The notes beneath the pieces were generated by a model that saw only the letters and a list, made by a program, of their open reading frames with translations, made no database searches and was not told the origin of the DNA. A program made the position numbers and the translations under genes. A stretch of DNA of 64,000 nt from Baekduia soli (lineage in GTDB: Bacteria > Actinomycetota > Thermoleophilia > Solirubrobacterales > Solirubrobacteraceae): the NCBI RefSeq assembly GCF_007970665.1, contig NZ_CP042430.1:3224001-3288000 (forward strand). Direction: 5' to 3'. Of this stretch, positions 26,996 through 36,728 are shown one piece after another (positions within the stretch are counted from its first letter, which is position 1; the number at the start of each line of letters is the position of its first letter).

Positions 26996-27840
26996 GAGAC
27001 GTCAGCACGCTCCTGGAGGCGCTCCCCTACATCCGGGAGTTCCACGGGCGCACCGTCGTCATCAAGTACGGCGGGGCGGCGATGGAGGACCCCGAGCTGC
27101 GCGAGGACTTCGCACGCGACGTCGTGCTGCTCAAGTACGTGGGGATGAACCCGATCGTCGTGCACGGCGGCGGCCCCGACATCACGTCCTATATGGAGCG
27201 CCTCGGCCTGCCGGTGGAGTTCGTCGGCGGGCTGCGCGTCAGCGACCCGGCCACCGTCGAGGTCGCCAAGATGGTCCTGGTCGGCAAGGTCAACAAGGAC
27301 ATCGTGGGGCGGATCAACCGCCACGGCCAGGCGGCGATCGGCCTCAGCGGCGACGACGGCCGCCTGTTCGTCTGCGAGCGCACCTCGGCGCCGGGCGGCC
27401 AGGACGTCGGCTTCGTCGGGCGCATCGCCAAGGTCAACACGGAGCTGCTGCAGCACATCGCCGGCGACTACATCCCGGTCATCGCGTCGGTCGGGGCCGA
27501 CCGCGAGGGCAACTCCTACAACGTCAACGCCGACGAGGCGGCCGGGGCGGTGGCCCGCGCGCTCAAGGCCTACAAGGTGCTGTTCCTCACCGACGTCTCG
27601 GGCTGGCTGGCCGACCCGTCGGACCCCTCGTCGCGGATCTCCCAGGCCGACGCCGACACGGTGGAGGAGGCGCTGGGCACGATCGCCGGGGGCATGCGCC
27701 CCAAGCTGCAGGCCTGCATCGACGCCATCCACGGCGGCGTGACGGCCGCCCACATCGTCGACGGCCGCCTCCCACACTCGATCATCCTCGAGCTCTTCAC
27801 GAACGAGGGCATCGGGACGAAGATCCGGGCGGCCTCATGA
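26992..27840 (+). CDS. argB: Acetylglutamate kinase
   Basis: The 282-residue amino-acid kinase has GRTVVIKYGGAAM (phosphate loop), NPIVVHGGGPDI (substrate loop), and GDYIPVIASVGADREGNSYN. The N-terminal helix STLLEALPYIREFHG matches hexameric arginine-inhibited enzymes, so feedback inhibition by arginine is likely. GTG start overlaps the argJ stop, and the end overlaps argD. Confidence 0.96.
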   Translation: MRDVSTLLEALPYIREFHGRTVVIKYGGAAMEDPELREDFARDVVLLKYVGMNPIVVHGGGPDITSYMERLGLPVEFVGGLRVSDPATVEVAKMVLVGKVNKDIVGRINRHGQAAIGLSGDDGRLFVCERTSAPGGQDVGFVGRIAKVNTELLQHIAGDYIPVIASVGADREGNSYNVNADEAAGAVARALKAYKVLFLTDVSGWLADPSDPSSRISQADADTVEEALGTIAGGMRPKLQACIDAIHGGVTAAHIVDGRLPHSIILELFTNEGIGTKIRAAS

Positions 27841-29015
27841 GCGACCCGGGCGCCGTCGCGCGCGACGCCTTCCTCGTCCCGGCCTACGCCCGCCAGCCCG
27901 TGGAGTTCGTCCGGGGGGAGGGCGCGCGGCTGTGGGACGCCGACGGCGCCGAGTACCTCGACGTGCAGACCGGGCTGGCCGTCAACTCCGTCGGGCACTG
28001 CCACCCGAAGGTCGTGGCGGCGATCACCGAGCAGGCCGCCCGGCTCATCCACGTCGGCAACCTCTTCCACACCGCCCCGGGGGAGGAGCTGGCGCGCCGC
28101 CTGGCGCAGTCCTCGCTGGGCGGCCGCGTGCACTACGCCAACTCGGGCACCGAGGCCAACGAGGCCGCGATCAAGATGGCCCGCAAGGCCCGGCGCGGGG
28201 GCCGGATCGTCTCCGTGCACCGCGGCTTCCACGGCCGCACCTACGGGTCGCTGTCGGCCACGCCGCAGGAGTCCAAGCAGGCGCCGTTCGCCCCGCTGGT
28301 GCCCGGCTTCGAGGCCGTGGCGCCCACGGCCGACGCCATCCGCGCCGCGGTCGACACCTCCACCGCCGCGCTGCTGCTCGAGCCCGTCCAGGGCGAGAGC
28401 GGCGTCTACGAGCTCGGCGCCGAGGTCCTGCACGCCGCGCGCGAGGCCTGCGACGCGGCCGGCGCCGCGCTGATCTTCGACGAGGTGCAGTGCGGCCTCG
28501 GGCGCACCGGCACGCTGTGGGCCCACCAGCACGAGGGCGTCGTCCCCGACCTCATGACGGTCGCCAAGGCGCTCGGCGGCGGGCTGCCCATCGGGGCCGT
28601 GATCACCAACGAGCGCTTCGCCGAGGGCTTCGAGCCCGGCGACCACGGCTCGACGTTCGCCGGCGGCCCCGTGGCCTGCTCGGCGGGCCTGGCGGTCCTG
28701 GACGTCGTCGAGGACCCCGCGCTGCTGCAGCGCGTGCGCGACCTCGGCGAGCACGCCCGCCACGCCCTCGCCGAGCTGCCCGGCGTCATCGAGGTCCGTG
28801 GCCGCGGCCTCATGCTGGCCGCCGAGCTCGATCCCGCGCGCACCGAGCCCGCGACCGACCTCGTCGGCCGGGCCCTGCGCGAGGAGCGGCTGGTGCTCAA
28901 CGCCACCGGCCCGACCACGCTGCGCCTGCTTCCGCCCCTGACCATCACCGACGCGCAGCTCGACGACGCCCTCGCCCGGCTCGCGCGCCTCCTCGACCCC
29001 CAAGAGAGCCGATGA
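27837..29015 (+). CDS. argD: Acetylornithine aminotransferase
   Basis: The 392-residue class III aminotransferase shows VHYANSGTEANEAAIKMAR (PLP phosphate site), LIFDEVQCGLGRTG, and the Schiff-base Lys in LMTVAKALGGGLPIGAV. It converts N-acetylglutamate semialdehyde to N-acetylornithine. It overlaps argB and argG by 4 bp each. Confidence 0.95.
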   Translation: MSDPGAVARDAFLVPAYARQPVEFVRGEGARLWDADGAEYLDVQTGLAVNSVGHCHPKVVAAITEQAARLIHVGNLFHTAPGEELARRLAQSSLGGRVHYANSGTEANEAAIKMARKARRGGRIVSVHRGFHGRTYGSLSATPQESKQAPFAPLVPGFEAVAPTADAIRAAVDTSTAALLLEPVQGESGVYELGAEVLHAAREACDAAGAALIFDEVQCGLGRTGTLWAHQHEGVVPDLMTVAKALGGGLPIGAVITNERFAEGFEPGDHGSTFAGGPVACSAGLAVLDVVEDPALLQRVRDLGEHARHALAELPGVIEVRGRGLMLAAELDPARTEPATDLVGRALREERLVLNATGPTTLRLLPPLTITDAQLDDALARLARLLDPQESR

Positions 29016-30289
29016 CCGACGACGACCAGCTCCTGCACCCCCACGAGCCCGCCGCCTCCTACCTCGCGCGGCCCGACCAGGTCGGCCGCGTCTGCCTGCT
29101 GTACTCCGGCGGCCTGGACACGAGCGTGATGCTCAAGTGGATCCAGGACGAGTACGAGGCCGAGGTCGTGGCCCTGACGATCAACCTCGGCCAGCCCGGC
29201 GAGGACTACGACGTCGTCCGCGAGAAGGCCCTGCGCCTCGGCGCCGTGGACGCCCGCGTCATCGACGCGCGCGAGGAGTTCGCCCGCGACTTCATCGTGC
29301 CGGCGATCAAGGCCAACGCCATCTATGGCCTCAACTACCCGCTGTTCACCGCGCTGGGGCGCCCGCTCATCGCCAAGATCGCCGTCGAGATCGCGCGCGA
29401 GACCGGCTGCGACACGATCGCCCACGGCTGCACGGGCAAGGGCAACGACCAGGTCCGCATCGACGGCACCGTCGCCACGCTGGCGCCCGAGCTGAAGATC
29501 ATCGCGCCCGTCCGCGACTGGAAGATGGGCCGCGACGAGGAGATCGCCTACGCCCGCGAGCACAACATCCCGGTCAAGGGCGGCACGGAGACCGCGCCGT
29601 ACTCCATCGACGACAACCTGTGGGGCCGCTCCTCGGAGGGCAGGTGGATCGAGGAGCTCGACCACGCGCCCGACGACGACGTCTTCCAGCTCGTCACGCG
29701 CCCCGAGGAGGCGCCCGACGAGGCCGAGGTCGTCACCATCGGCTTCGAGGCCGGCGTGCCCGTGTCGGTCAACGGGCAGGCCATGGACATCGTGTCGCTC
29801 ATCGAGACGGTCGCCGAGCTGGGCATGAAGCACGGCGTCGGGATCGTCGACCACATCGAGGACCGGATCGTCGGCCTCAAGGTGCGTGACATCTACGAGG
29901 TCCCCGCCGCGGCGATCCTCCTGCCCGCGCACGCCGAGCTCGAGCGCCTGGTCGGCACGATCCACCAGAACCGCTTCAAGCCCGGCATCGACCAGCAGTG
30001 GGCCTACCTCGTGTACGCGGGCCTGTGGTGGGAGCCCCTGCGCAGCGACCTTGACGCCTACATCGACGAGGTCAACCGGTTCGTGACCGGCACGATCGGG
30101 ATGAAGCTCTACAAGGGCATGGCCCGCGTGGTGACCCGTGAGTCGCCCAACGCGGTCTACGATGCGCAGCTCGCGACCTTCTCGGAGTCCGGCGGGCTCT
30201 TCTCCCAGCAGGCGTCGCCGGGCTTCATCGAGCTGTGGTCGCTGCAGTCGCGCCTCGCGTGGCGGCTGCGTAACGAGGACCGCGGGTAA
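29012..30289 (+). CDS. argG: Argininosuccinate synthase
   Basis: The 425-residue enzyme has the PP-loop CLLYSGGLDTSVMLKW near residue 30, AHGCTGKGNDQVR and ETAPYSIDDNLWGRS. It joins citrulline and aspartate using ATP. Here it directly follows argD; argF, argR and argH are not in the window. The 785-codon open frame upstream is a shadow of argD; the ATG at 29012 has the ATGA overlap. Confidence 0.96.
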   Translation: MTDDDQLLHPHEPAASYLARPDQVGRVCLLYSGGLDTSVMLKWIQDEYEAEVVALTINLGQPGEDYDVVREKALRLGAVDARVIDAREEFARDFIVPAIKANAIYGLNYPLFTALGRPLIAKIAVEIARETGCDTIAHGCTGKGNDQVRIDGTVATLAPELKIIAPVRDWKMGRDEEIAYAREHNIPVKGGTETAPYSIDDNLWGRSSEGRWIEELDHAPDDDVFQLVTRPEEAPDEAEVVTIGFEAGVPVSVNGQAMDIVSLIETVAELGMKHGVGIVDHIEDRIVGLKVRDIYEVPAAAILLPAHAELERLVGTIHQNRFKPGIDQQWAYLVYAGLWWEPLRSDLDAYIDEVNRFVTGTIGMKLYKGMARVVTRESPNAVYDAQLATFSESGGLFSQQASPGFIELWSLQSRLAWRLRNEDRG

Positions 30290-30299
30290 GGAGTCAGCG

Positions 30300-30455
30300 A
30301 TGGGCTACAGGATTCTCGGATTCGCCGTCTGGAACGGCGCCAAGTGGTATCTGCGCCGCCGCTACGGGGGGTCGAAGAAGTACCTCGCGGCGGGCGTCGT
30401 CGGCGTGGCCGTCGTCGGGCTCGCCGTGGCGGGCGCCAAACGCGGCACGGACTAG
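30300..30455 (+). CDS. Small single-pass membrane protein
   Basis: The 51-residue protein has an amphipathic basic N-terminus (WNGAKWYLRRRYGGSKKYL) and one membrane helix (AAGVVGVAVVGLAVAGAK). AAGGAG precedes the ATG by 7 nt, and the gene starts 10 bp after argG, so it is probably the last gene of the operon. Function is unknown. Confidence 0.6.
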   Translation: MGYRILGFAVWNGAKWYLRRRYGGSKKYLAAGVVGVAVVGLAVAGAKRGTD

Positions 30456-30500
30456 GGCGCGCGGGGCCCGGGGCGTCGCGGGGACGTCCGGTCCGGGACC

Positions 30501-30506
30501 TAGCCT
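30501..30506 (+). promoter_or_regulatory. -10 box of the coiled-coil gene
   Basis: TAGCCT, 9 nt before the ATG at 30516. Confidence 0.55.
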
Positions 30507-30515
30507 CCCGCCCGG

Positions 30516-32867
30516 ATGTCGCACCCGCAGCCCCCTGACCACGGCAACGTCGTGGACCCCGCCGTCCTGGCCTCCCGGCGCGCGCGCCGCGCCGAGGTCT
30601 CCGAGGACGCGTCGCTCGAGCTGCGCCTGTTCGAGGCCGAGCGGCGCCTGGGCGAGGTGGCCGCCGAGCGCGACGCGCTCCAGGCGCGCCTGGAGCGCCA
30701 CGAGCGCGACCTGCGCACGACGCGCCAGCGCGAGTGGGCCGAGCAGCAGCAGCGCCTGGAGGCCCAGGGCGAGGCGGCGGCGACACGCGAGCTGGCCGCC
30801 GAGCAGGTCGCGCGCCTGCGTGAGCGCCTGGCCGAGGCCGAGGCCGAGGTCAGCGTCCTCGGGGCCGAGCGCGACCGGGTCCGCGCCGCCCTGGAACGCG
30901 AGCGCACCGCCGGCCTGGCCGAGCGCGACCGCCGCGCCGCGCTGGAGCGCGAACACACCGCGCTGCGCGCCGAGCTGCACCGGCGCACGGGGCTGGCCGA
31001 CGCGGCCGCCGCCGCGGTCTCCGACGCCCGGCGCGAGCTCGCCGGCGCCCGCGCGCAGCGCGAGGCGACCGCCGCCCTGGAGGTCCGGCTGGCGGCCGAG
31101 CGCACCGCGCTGGCCGAGCAGGTCGCGGCCGTCGAGGGGGCCGTGGCCTCCGTCCGCGACCGCCTGGGCACGGTCGCCCGCGCGCTGCGCGACCGCCTCG
31201 TGGCCGAGCGCTCGGCGCGCGACCGCGCCGAGACCGCGCTGGCCGCCGAGCGCGCCGCGCTGGACCGGGCGCGGCAGCAGACCGCCTGGCTGGAGGACGA
31301 GCTCGCCCGCCGGGCGGCGGTCGAGGAGCAGTTGCGCCGTGCCCTGGACGCCCTGGGCGCCGAGCTCGCGGCCGTCCGCGCCGGCGAGGGGGAGCGCATG
31401 GCCCGCCTGGGCGCCCAGGTCGAGGCGGTCGTGCGGATCGCCGCCGGCCTGCGCGACGGCGTGGCCCGCGAGCGCGACGCCGAGCATGAGGCGCTCACGG
31501 CGTCCCTGTCGGCGATGCAGGCGCGCGTGACCGAGCTGACGGCCCGCGTGGCGGCCGCCGCGGACGCCGGCGCCGAGCTGGAGGCCGAGCGCACGGCGCG
31601 CTGGGTCGCCGAGGCCGAGCTGGAGGCCGAGCGCCGCCGCGGCGACGAGGACCGCAGCGCCCGCGCGGCAGCCGAGGCGCGTCTGGCCGAGGTCGCCGCC
31701 GAGCTCGAGGACCTGCGGGCGCACGCACGCCCGGTGGCGCCCGTCGACGCGGAGGCGCTGGCGTCGCTGCGCGAGACGATCGAGCGCCTGCGCACGGAGG
31801 CACCGGCCGCCGACGCGCCCCCGGCGACGCTGGGCCTGGACCTCGCCGCCGCGGCGCAACGGCTGCGGGCCCAGCCCGCGGCGCCGGCGGTGGCGGCCGA
31901 GGAGCCCGAGCCCGAGCTCGTCGAGGAGCTCGAGGAGCCCGAGCCCGAGCTCGTCGAGGAGCTCGAGGAACCGGAGGCTGTCGCGGGGCCCGAGGCCGTC
32001 GCGGAGGCCGTCGCCGAGCCCGAGGCCGTCGAGGAGCCGGAGAGCGCGCAGGTGGCGCCCGAGCCTGAGCCTGAGCCTGCGGCCGAGGCGGTCACCGAGC
32101 CCGAGCCCGCCGCGGCCGAGCCCGAGCGCGCGCCGCTGCCCAGCCGCCGCCCCGTCGGGCCGCCCGGCCCCTGGCTACGCGACGCCCTCGGCTCGCTCGT
32201 GGCCGACGAGCCCGACATCGCCGAGCTGCTCTTCGTCTCCCTGCTGCCGGCCCAGGCCGGGCTGGACCGCGGCGACGGCCTGGCCTACGACGTCGACATC
32301 GATGGCGGGGCCAGCCACCGCGTGCTGCTCAAGGGCGGTCGCGCCCGTGTCGAGATGGCCGGCCGCGCCCGGGTCGAGGCGACGATCGCCGGGCCGCTGG
32401 CCGCGCTCGTGCCGCTGGCCACCGGCGGCGCCAGATGGCGCCTGCCCGGCACGCGGATCGCCGGGCGCCGCCACGTGCGCCGCGTGCTCAAGGCGCGCCG
32501 CGCCCCGCTGGGCCTGGCCGACCTGGCCGCGGCCGGCGTCGCGCCGTCGCCCGGCCTGCTGCTGACCGTCCTGGCGCGTGCGGTCCCCGCATCCTGGATC
32601 GCCGGCCGGGCCCTGGCCGTGGACGTCGCGGTGGCGGGCGCCGACCCCTGGCGCGTCGTCGCCGGCGACGGCGGGCTGCTCATCGTGCCCTCCGATCCCG
32701 AGCGCCCGGCGTCGAGCACGCTGCACGTCGCCGCCGGCCGCCTGCCCGCCGTGCTGGCCGGCACGGCGCGCCCGTCGGAGGCCTGGATCGAGGGCGACGC
32801 CGAGCCCGTCGGCGTGCTCGTGGGCTGGCTCGACCGCGCCCAGCGCGGCGAGCACGTCACGGCCTAG
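30516..32867 (+). CDS. Long coiled-coil protein with SCP2-like C-terminal region
   Basis: The 783-residue protein has three parts. Residues ~20-450 are an almost unbroken Glu/Arg/Ala/Leu coiled coil. Residues ~455-540 are a Glu/Pro/Val linker including a perfect 11-residue tandem repeat. Residues ~550-783 are a globular region with two similar alpha/beta stretches, one around RARVEATIAGPLAALVPLAT and one around LHVAAGRLPAVLAGTARPSE then WIEGDAEPVGVLVGWLDRA. These look like SCP2/sterol-carrier folds. There is no signal peptide or membrane helix. It may be a structural or lipid-linked protein; the function is unknown. It is monocistronic, between argG and dnaE. Confidence 0.75.
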   Translation: MSHPQPPDHGNVVDPAVLASRRARRAEVSEDASLELRLFEAERRLGEVAAERDALQARLERHERDLRTTRQREWAEQQQRLEAQGEAAATRELAAEQVARLRERLAEAEAEVSVLGAERDRVRAALERERTAGLAERDRRAALEREHTALRAELHRRTGLADAAAAAVSDARRELAGARAQREATAALEVRLAAERTALAEQVAAVEGAVASVRDRLGTVARALRDRLVAERSARDRAETALAAERAALDRARQQTAWLEDELARRAAVEEQLRRALDALGAELAAVRAGEGERMARLGAQVEAVVRIAAGLRDGVARERDAEHEALTASLSAMQARVTELTARVAAAADAGAELEAERTARWVAEAELEAERRRGDEDRSARAAAEARLAEVAAELEDLRAHARPVAPVDAEALASLRETIERLRTEAPAADAPPATLGLDLAAAAQRLRAQPAAPAVAAEEPEPELVEELEEPEPELVEELEEPEAVAGPEAVAEAVAEPEAVEEPESAQVAPEPEPEPAAEAVTEPEPAAAEPERAPLPSRRPVGPPGPWLRDALGSLVADEPDIAELLFVSLLPAQAGLDRGDGLAYDVDIDGGASHRVLLKGGRARVEMAGRARVEATIAGPLAALVPLATGGARWRLPGTRIAGRRHVRRVLKARRAPLGLADLAAAGVAPSPGLLLTVLARAVPASWIAGRALAVDVAVAGADPWRVVAGDGGLLIVPSDPERPASSTLHVAAGRLPAVLAGTARPSEAWIEGDAEPVGVLVGWLDRAQRGEHVTA
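31902..31967 (+). repeat. Perfect 33-bp tandem duplication
   Basis: Two identical 33-bp units (31902-31934 and 31935-31967) encode EPEPELVEELE twice in the linker of the coiled-coil protein. Confidence 0.9.
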
Positions 32868-32954
32868 GGACGCGGCGGTTTGCCCACGGACCGGGTTTCC
32901 CGCACCGTGCGGGGGAGCACCGCGCCGGGCGCTCCCGCCGTCCGGTGCGCCGCC

Positions 32955-32960
32955 TATTCT
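32955..32960 (+). promoter_or_regulatory. -10 box of dnaE
   Basis: TATTCT, 11 nt before the GTG at 32972. Confidence 0.6.
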
Positions 32961-32971
32961 CGGAAGCGCCC

Positions 32972-35900
32972 GTGAGCACGCCCTCCGCCGTCCACCTGCA
33001 CGTCCATTCCGAGTACTCGCTGCTGGACGGCGCGTGCAACATCGAGGCCCTCGCCAAGCGCGCCGCCGAGTTCGGCCAGCCCGCCCTGGGCCTGACCGAC
33101 CACGGCGTGATGAACGGCGCCGTCGAGCTCTACAAGGCGTGTCGCAAGCACGATGTCAAGCCCATCCTGGGCTGCGAGATCTACCTCGTCGACGACCACG
33201 CCAACCGCGCGCCGGGCCGCGTCGAGCGCAACCACCTGACGCTGCTGGCGGCCGACGAGGTCGGCTACCGCAACCTCGTCAAGCTCTCCTCGGCGGGCTT
33301 CCTGGAAGGGCTGCACCGCGGCAAGCCGTCGCTGGACATGGGGCAGCTGGCGACCCACGGCGAGGGCGTCATCGCGCTCACGGGCTGCCTGGCGTCGCGC
33401 TTCTGCCAGCGGCTGCTCAGCGACGACCCGTCCGCAGCACGCGCGCACGCCGACGACCTCATGCAGGTCTTCGGTGCCGAGAACGTCTACTTCGAGGTCC
33501 AGAAGAACGGCCTCGCCGACCAGGACAAGGCCAACGAGGGCATCGTGCGGATCGCGCGCGAGCTCGGCCGCCCGCTCGTCGGCACCGGCGACGTGCACTA
33601 CCTGCGCCGCGAGGACTACCACCACCACACGGCGCTGCTGTGCGTGCAGACGAAGTCCACGCTCGCCGCGCCGAAGATGACCTTCGAGACCAACGAGTTC
33701 TACCTCAAGTCCTCCGAGGAGCTCGCGCAGTCCTTCGCCGAGTGGCCCGACGCGATCCCGACGACGCTGGAGATCGCCGAGCGCTGCAACGTCGAGATCG
33801 AGCTCGGCAACCAGCTCATCCCGCGCTTCCTGCCTGACGGCGAGGACGAGCGCGCCTACCTGCGCTCGCGCGTCGAGGAGGGCCTGCGGGCCCGCTACGG
33901 CGATCCGGTCCCTGCCGACGCGCTCGAGCGGATGGAGTACGAGCTCGGCGTCATCGACCGGATGGGCTTCAACGCCTACTTCCTCATCGTCTGGGACTTC
34001 GTCAAGTGGGCCAAGGACAACGGGATCGCCGTGGGCCCGGGCCGCGGCTCGGCCGCCGGCTCGATCGTCGCCTACACGCTGCGCATCACCGACGTCGACC
34101 CGCTGCGCTACGACCTGCTCTTCGAGCGCTTCCTCAACCCCGAGCGCGTGTCCATGCCGGACATCGACATCGACTTCTCGGTGCGCGGCCGCGAGCGCGT
34201 CATGCAGTACGTGGTCGGCAAGTACGGGCGCGAGTCCGTCGCCCAGATCATCACGTTCGGCAAGATGTTCCCCCGCGCGGCGACGCGCGACGCCGCGCGC
34301 GTGCTCGGCCACGACTACGGGCAGGGCGACCGCCTGGCCAAGCTCATCCCCGACCCGATCATGGGCCGGCCGCCGAGCTTCGACGACTGCCTCAAGGAGG
34401 GCGAGCCCCTCCGCCTGGAGTACGACAAGGACCCGACGGCCAAGCAGATCGTCGACGTCGCCAAGGGCCTCGAGGGGATCGTCCGCAACAACTCGATCCA
34501 CGCCGCGGCCGTCGTCATCGCGGGGATGCCGCTGACCGACGTCGTCCCGCTCCAGCTCGCCGACGCCAACGAGACCGACGCCGAGGGCAACAAGGTCTAC
34601 CGGCAGGTCACGCAGTTCTCGATGAAGCCCGTCGAGGAGCTCGGCCTGCTCAAGATGGACTTCCTGGGCCTGCGCAACCTCGACGTCATCGAGGACGCGC
34701 TGGACATCATCGGGCGCTCCACGGGCGAGCGGCCGGACATGACCCGGCTGCCGCTCGACGACGAGAAGACCTACGAGATGCTCGCCGCGGGCGACTCGGT
34801 GGGCGTGTTCCAGTTCGAGTCCGACGGCATGCAGGAGGCGCTCAAGAAGGTCAAGCCGACGGAGTTCGACGACCTCGTCGCGCTGGTGTCGCTGTACCGG
34901 CCGGGCGCCATGGAGCAGATCCCGACCTACGCCCGCGGCAAGCGCAACCCCGACCTGGTCTCCATCGCCGACGAGCGCCTGGAGCCGATCATCGGCCCGA
35001 CGTACGGCGTGATCCTGTACCAGGAGCAGGCCATGCTCATCTCCAAGGAGCTGGCCGGCTTCACGGGCGCGCAGGCCGACGACCTGCGCAAGGCGATCGG
35101 CAAGAAGAACCGCGCCGCGATGGCCAAGCTCGAGCCGATGTTCCGCGAGGGCTGCGCCAAGAACGGCGTCGCCGCGTCGACCATCGACTGGCTGTGGGCC
35201 ACGAACGAGAAGTCCGCCGACTACTCCTTCAACAAGTCCCACGCCGCGTGCTACGCGCTCATCGCCTACCGGACGGCCTGGCTGAAGGCCAACTACTGCG
35301 CCGAGTACATGGCGGCGCTCATCTCCTCGGTGATGGACACCAAGGACAAGGTCCCGTTCTTCGCGGCGCGCTGCGAGGAGATGGGGATCGAGATCCTCCC
35401 GCCCGACGTCAACCTCTCCGACCACGAGTTCGTCGTCGTCGACGGCAACATCCGCTTCGGCCTGGACGCCGTCAAGGGCGTGGGCTACGCGGCGGTCGAG
35501 GCGATCAAGCGCGCCCGCGACGACGGCGGGCCCTTCGGCTCGATCTGGGACTTCTGCGAGCGCGTCGACCCGCGGGCCGTCAACAAGCGCTCGATCGAGG
35601 CGCTCATCAAGTGCGGGGCGTTCGGCTCGACCGGCGCGTCGCGCAAGGGCATGCTCAGCGTGCTCGAGCAGGCCCAGGGCGCGGGGCAGAAGATCCAGCA
35701 GGACGCCGAGATCGGCCAGGGCTCGATCTTCGACCTCTTCGAGGCCCCGGCCCCCGGCGCGGCCAACGGCGCGGCGGCCGCGTTCGCCGGTCCGACGCAC
35801 CCGCCGATCCCCGAGGAGGAGTTCGAGAAGAACGAGCTGCTGGCGCACGAGAAGGACGCGATCGGCCTCTTCCTCTCGATGCACCCGCTCAAGGAGGTCC

Positions 35901-36514
35901 GCGAGGCGCTGCTGGCCACCGTCGACCGGCCGCTGTCCGAGCTGCCCCAGGTCAAGGACGGCGAGTGGATCACCGCCGGGGGCATCATCACCGCTGCGCG
36001 CAAGCTCAAGACGCGGGCGGGCACCACGATGATGTTCGCCACCCTCGACGATCTCGAGGGCTCCATCGAGCTCATCTTCTTCGGCAACACGCTGGAGGAG
36101 TACGAGCACGTCGCCCAGGTCGACGCCATCGTCACCGTGCGCGGGCGCGTGGGCAACGACGACCGCGGGCTGACGATCAAGGTGCAGACCTGCGAGCCGT
36201 TCCGGCCCTCCGACGAGGAGGTCGAGACTGCCCGCGCGGCGGCCGCCGTGGTCGCCAAGGGCCCGGAGGCGCTGACGCTCGTCCTCGACGCCGCGACGCT
36301 GCCGGCCTCCATCATCGAGGAGCTCAAGCACGTCTTCGGCAACCACACCGGCGAGGCCGACGTCGTCCTCGACGTCCGCACGTCGCAGGGCCCGCGCAGC
36401 CTGCGCCTGGGCACCGACTTCCGGGTGGACCCGACGCCGTCGCTGCGCGCCGAGCTGGCCCGGATCCTCGGGCCCGAGGCGCTGGCCGGCCCCGTGGCCG
36501 CCACGCCCGCCTGA
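32972..36514 (+). CDS. dnaE: DNA polymerase III subunit alpha
   Basis: The 1180-residue replicase has a PHP domain at the N-terminus (LHVHSEYSLLDGA, LTDHGVMNGAVELYKACR), polymerase palm with GPGRGSAAGSIVAYTL and the catalytic PDIDIDFSVRGRERVM, helix-hairpin-helix, and a C-terminal OB fold (GGIITAARKLKTRAGTTMMF). This is the DnaE1 layout without an exonuclease insertion. The retained PHP His/Asp residues suggest an active proofreading PHP, as in other actinobacteria. The start is GTG 32972, where conserved sequence begins. Confidence 0.96.
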   Translation: MSTPSAVHLHVHSEYSLLDGACNIEALAKRAAEFGQPALGLTDHGVMNGAVELYKACRKHDVKPILGCEIYLVDDHANRAPGRVERNHLTLLAADEVGYRNLVKLSSAGFLEGLHRGKPSLDMGQLATHGEGVIALTGCLASRFCQRLLSDDPSAARAHADDLMQVFGAENVYFEVQKNGLADQDKANEGIVRIARELGRPLVGTGDVHYLRREDYHHHTALLCVQTKSTLAAPKMTFETNEFYLKSSEELAQSFAEWPDAIPTTLEIAERCNVEIELGNQLIPRFLPDGEDERAYLRSRVEEGLRARYGDPVPADALERMEYELGVIDRMGFNAYFLIVWDFVKWAKDNGIAVGPGRGSAAGSIVAYTLRITDVDPLRYDLLFERFLNPERVSMPDIDIDFSVRGRERVMQYVVGKYGRESVAQIITFGKMFPRAATRDAARVLGHDYGQGDRLAKLIPDPIMGRPPSFDDCLKEGEPLRLEYDKDPTAKQIVDVAKGLEGIVRNNSIHAAAVVIAGMPLTDVVPLQLADANETDAEGNKVYRQVTQFSMKPVEELGLLKMDFLGLRNLDVIEDALDIIGRSTGERPDMTRLPLDDEKTYEMLAAGDSVGVFQFESDGMQEALKKVKPTEFDDLVALVSLYRPGAMEQIPTYARGKRNPDLVSIADERLEPIIGPTYGVILYQEQAMLISKELAGFTGAQADDLRKAIGKKNRAAMAKLEPMFREGCAKNGVAASTIDWLWATNEKSADYSFNKSHAACYALIAYRTAWLKANYCAEYMAALISSVMDTKDKVPFFAARCEEMGIEILPPDVNLSDHEFVVVDGNIRFGLDAVKGVGYAAVEAIKRARDDGGPFGSIWDFCERVDPRAVNKRSIEALIKCGAFGSTGASRKGMLSVLEQAQGAGQKIQQDAEIGQGSIFDLFEAPAPGAANGAAAAFAGPTHPPIPEEEFEKNELLAHEKDAIGLFLSMHPLKEVREALLATVDRPLSELPQVKDGEWITAGGIITAARKLKTRAGTTMMFATLDDLEGSIELIFFGNTLEEYEHVAQVDAIVTVRGRVGNDDRGLTIKVQTCEPFRPSDEEVETARAAAAVVAKGPEALTLVLDAATLPASIIEELKHVFGNHTGEADVVLDVRTSQGPRSLRLGTDFRVDPTPSLRAELARILGPEALAGPVAATPA

Positions 36515-36604
36515 CCGGGCCGCCGCATCGCGGGTGAGGAGATCCACCCCCGCCGGTCAGCGATCTCCCCAACCCCGCCGCGTGGCGGAGGTAGCTTCGT
36601 CAGA

Positions 36605-36646
36605 TGCGGCCCCCGCTCTGTCGCTGGACCGGGGGCGGGGGCCGCA
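36605..36646. terminator. Bidirectional hairpin between dnaE and nfo
   Basis: Eleven-bp perfect stem TGCGGCCCCCG / CGGGGGCCGCA with a 20-nt GC-rich loop, between convergent genes. Confidence 0.7.
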
Positions 36647-36728
36647 CCGATGTCCTGCTCCCATGCGCGGGCGGACGTCGCCGTCCGGCCTCAGGTCCTC
36701 CGGCCGCGCGTGACGGGAAGCCCGCAGG

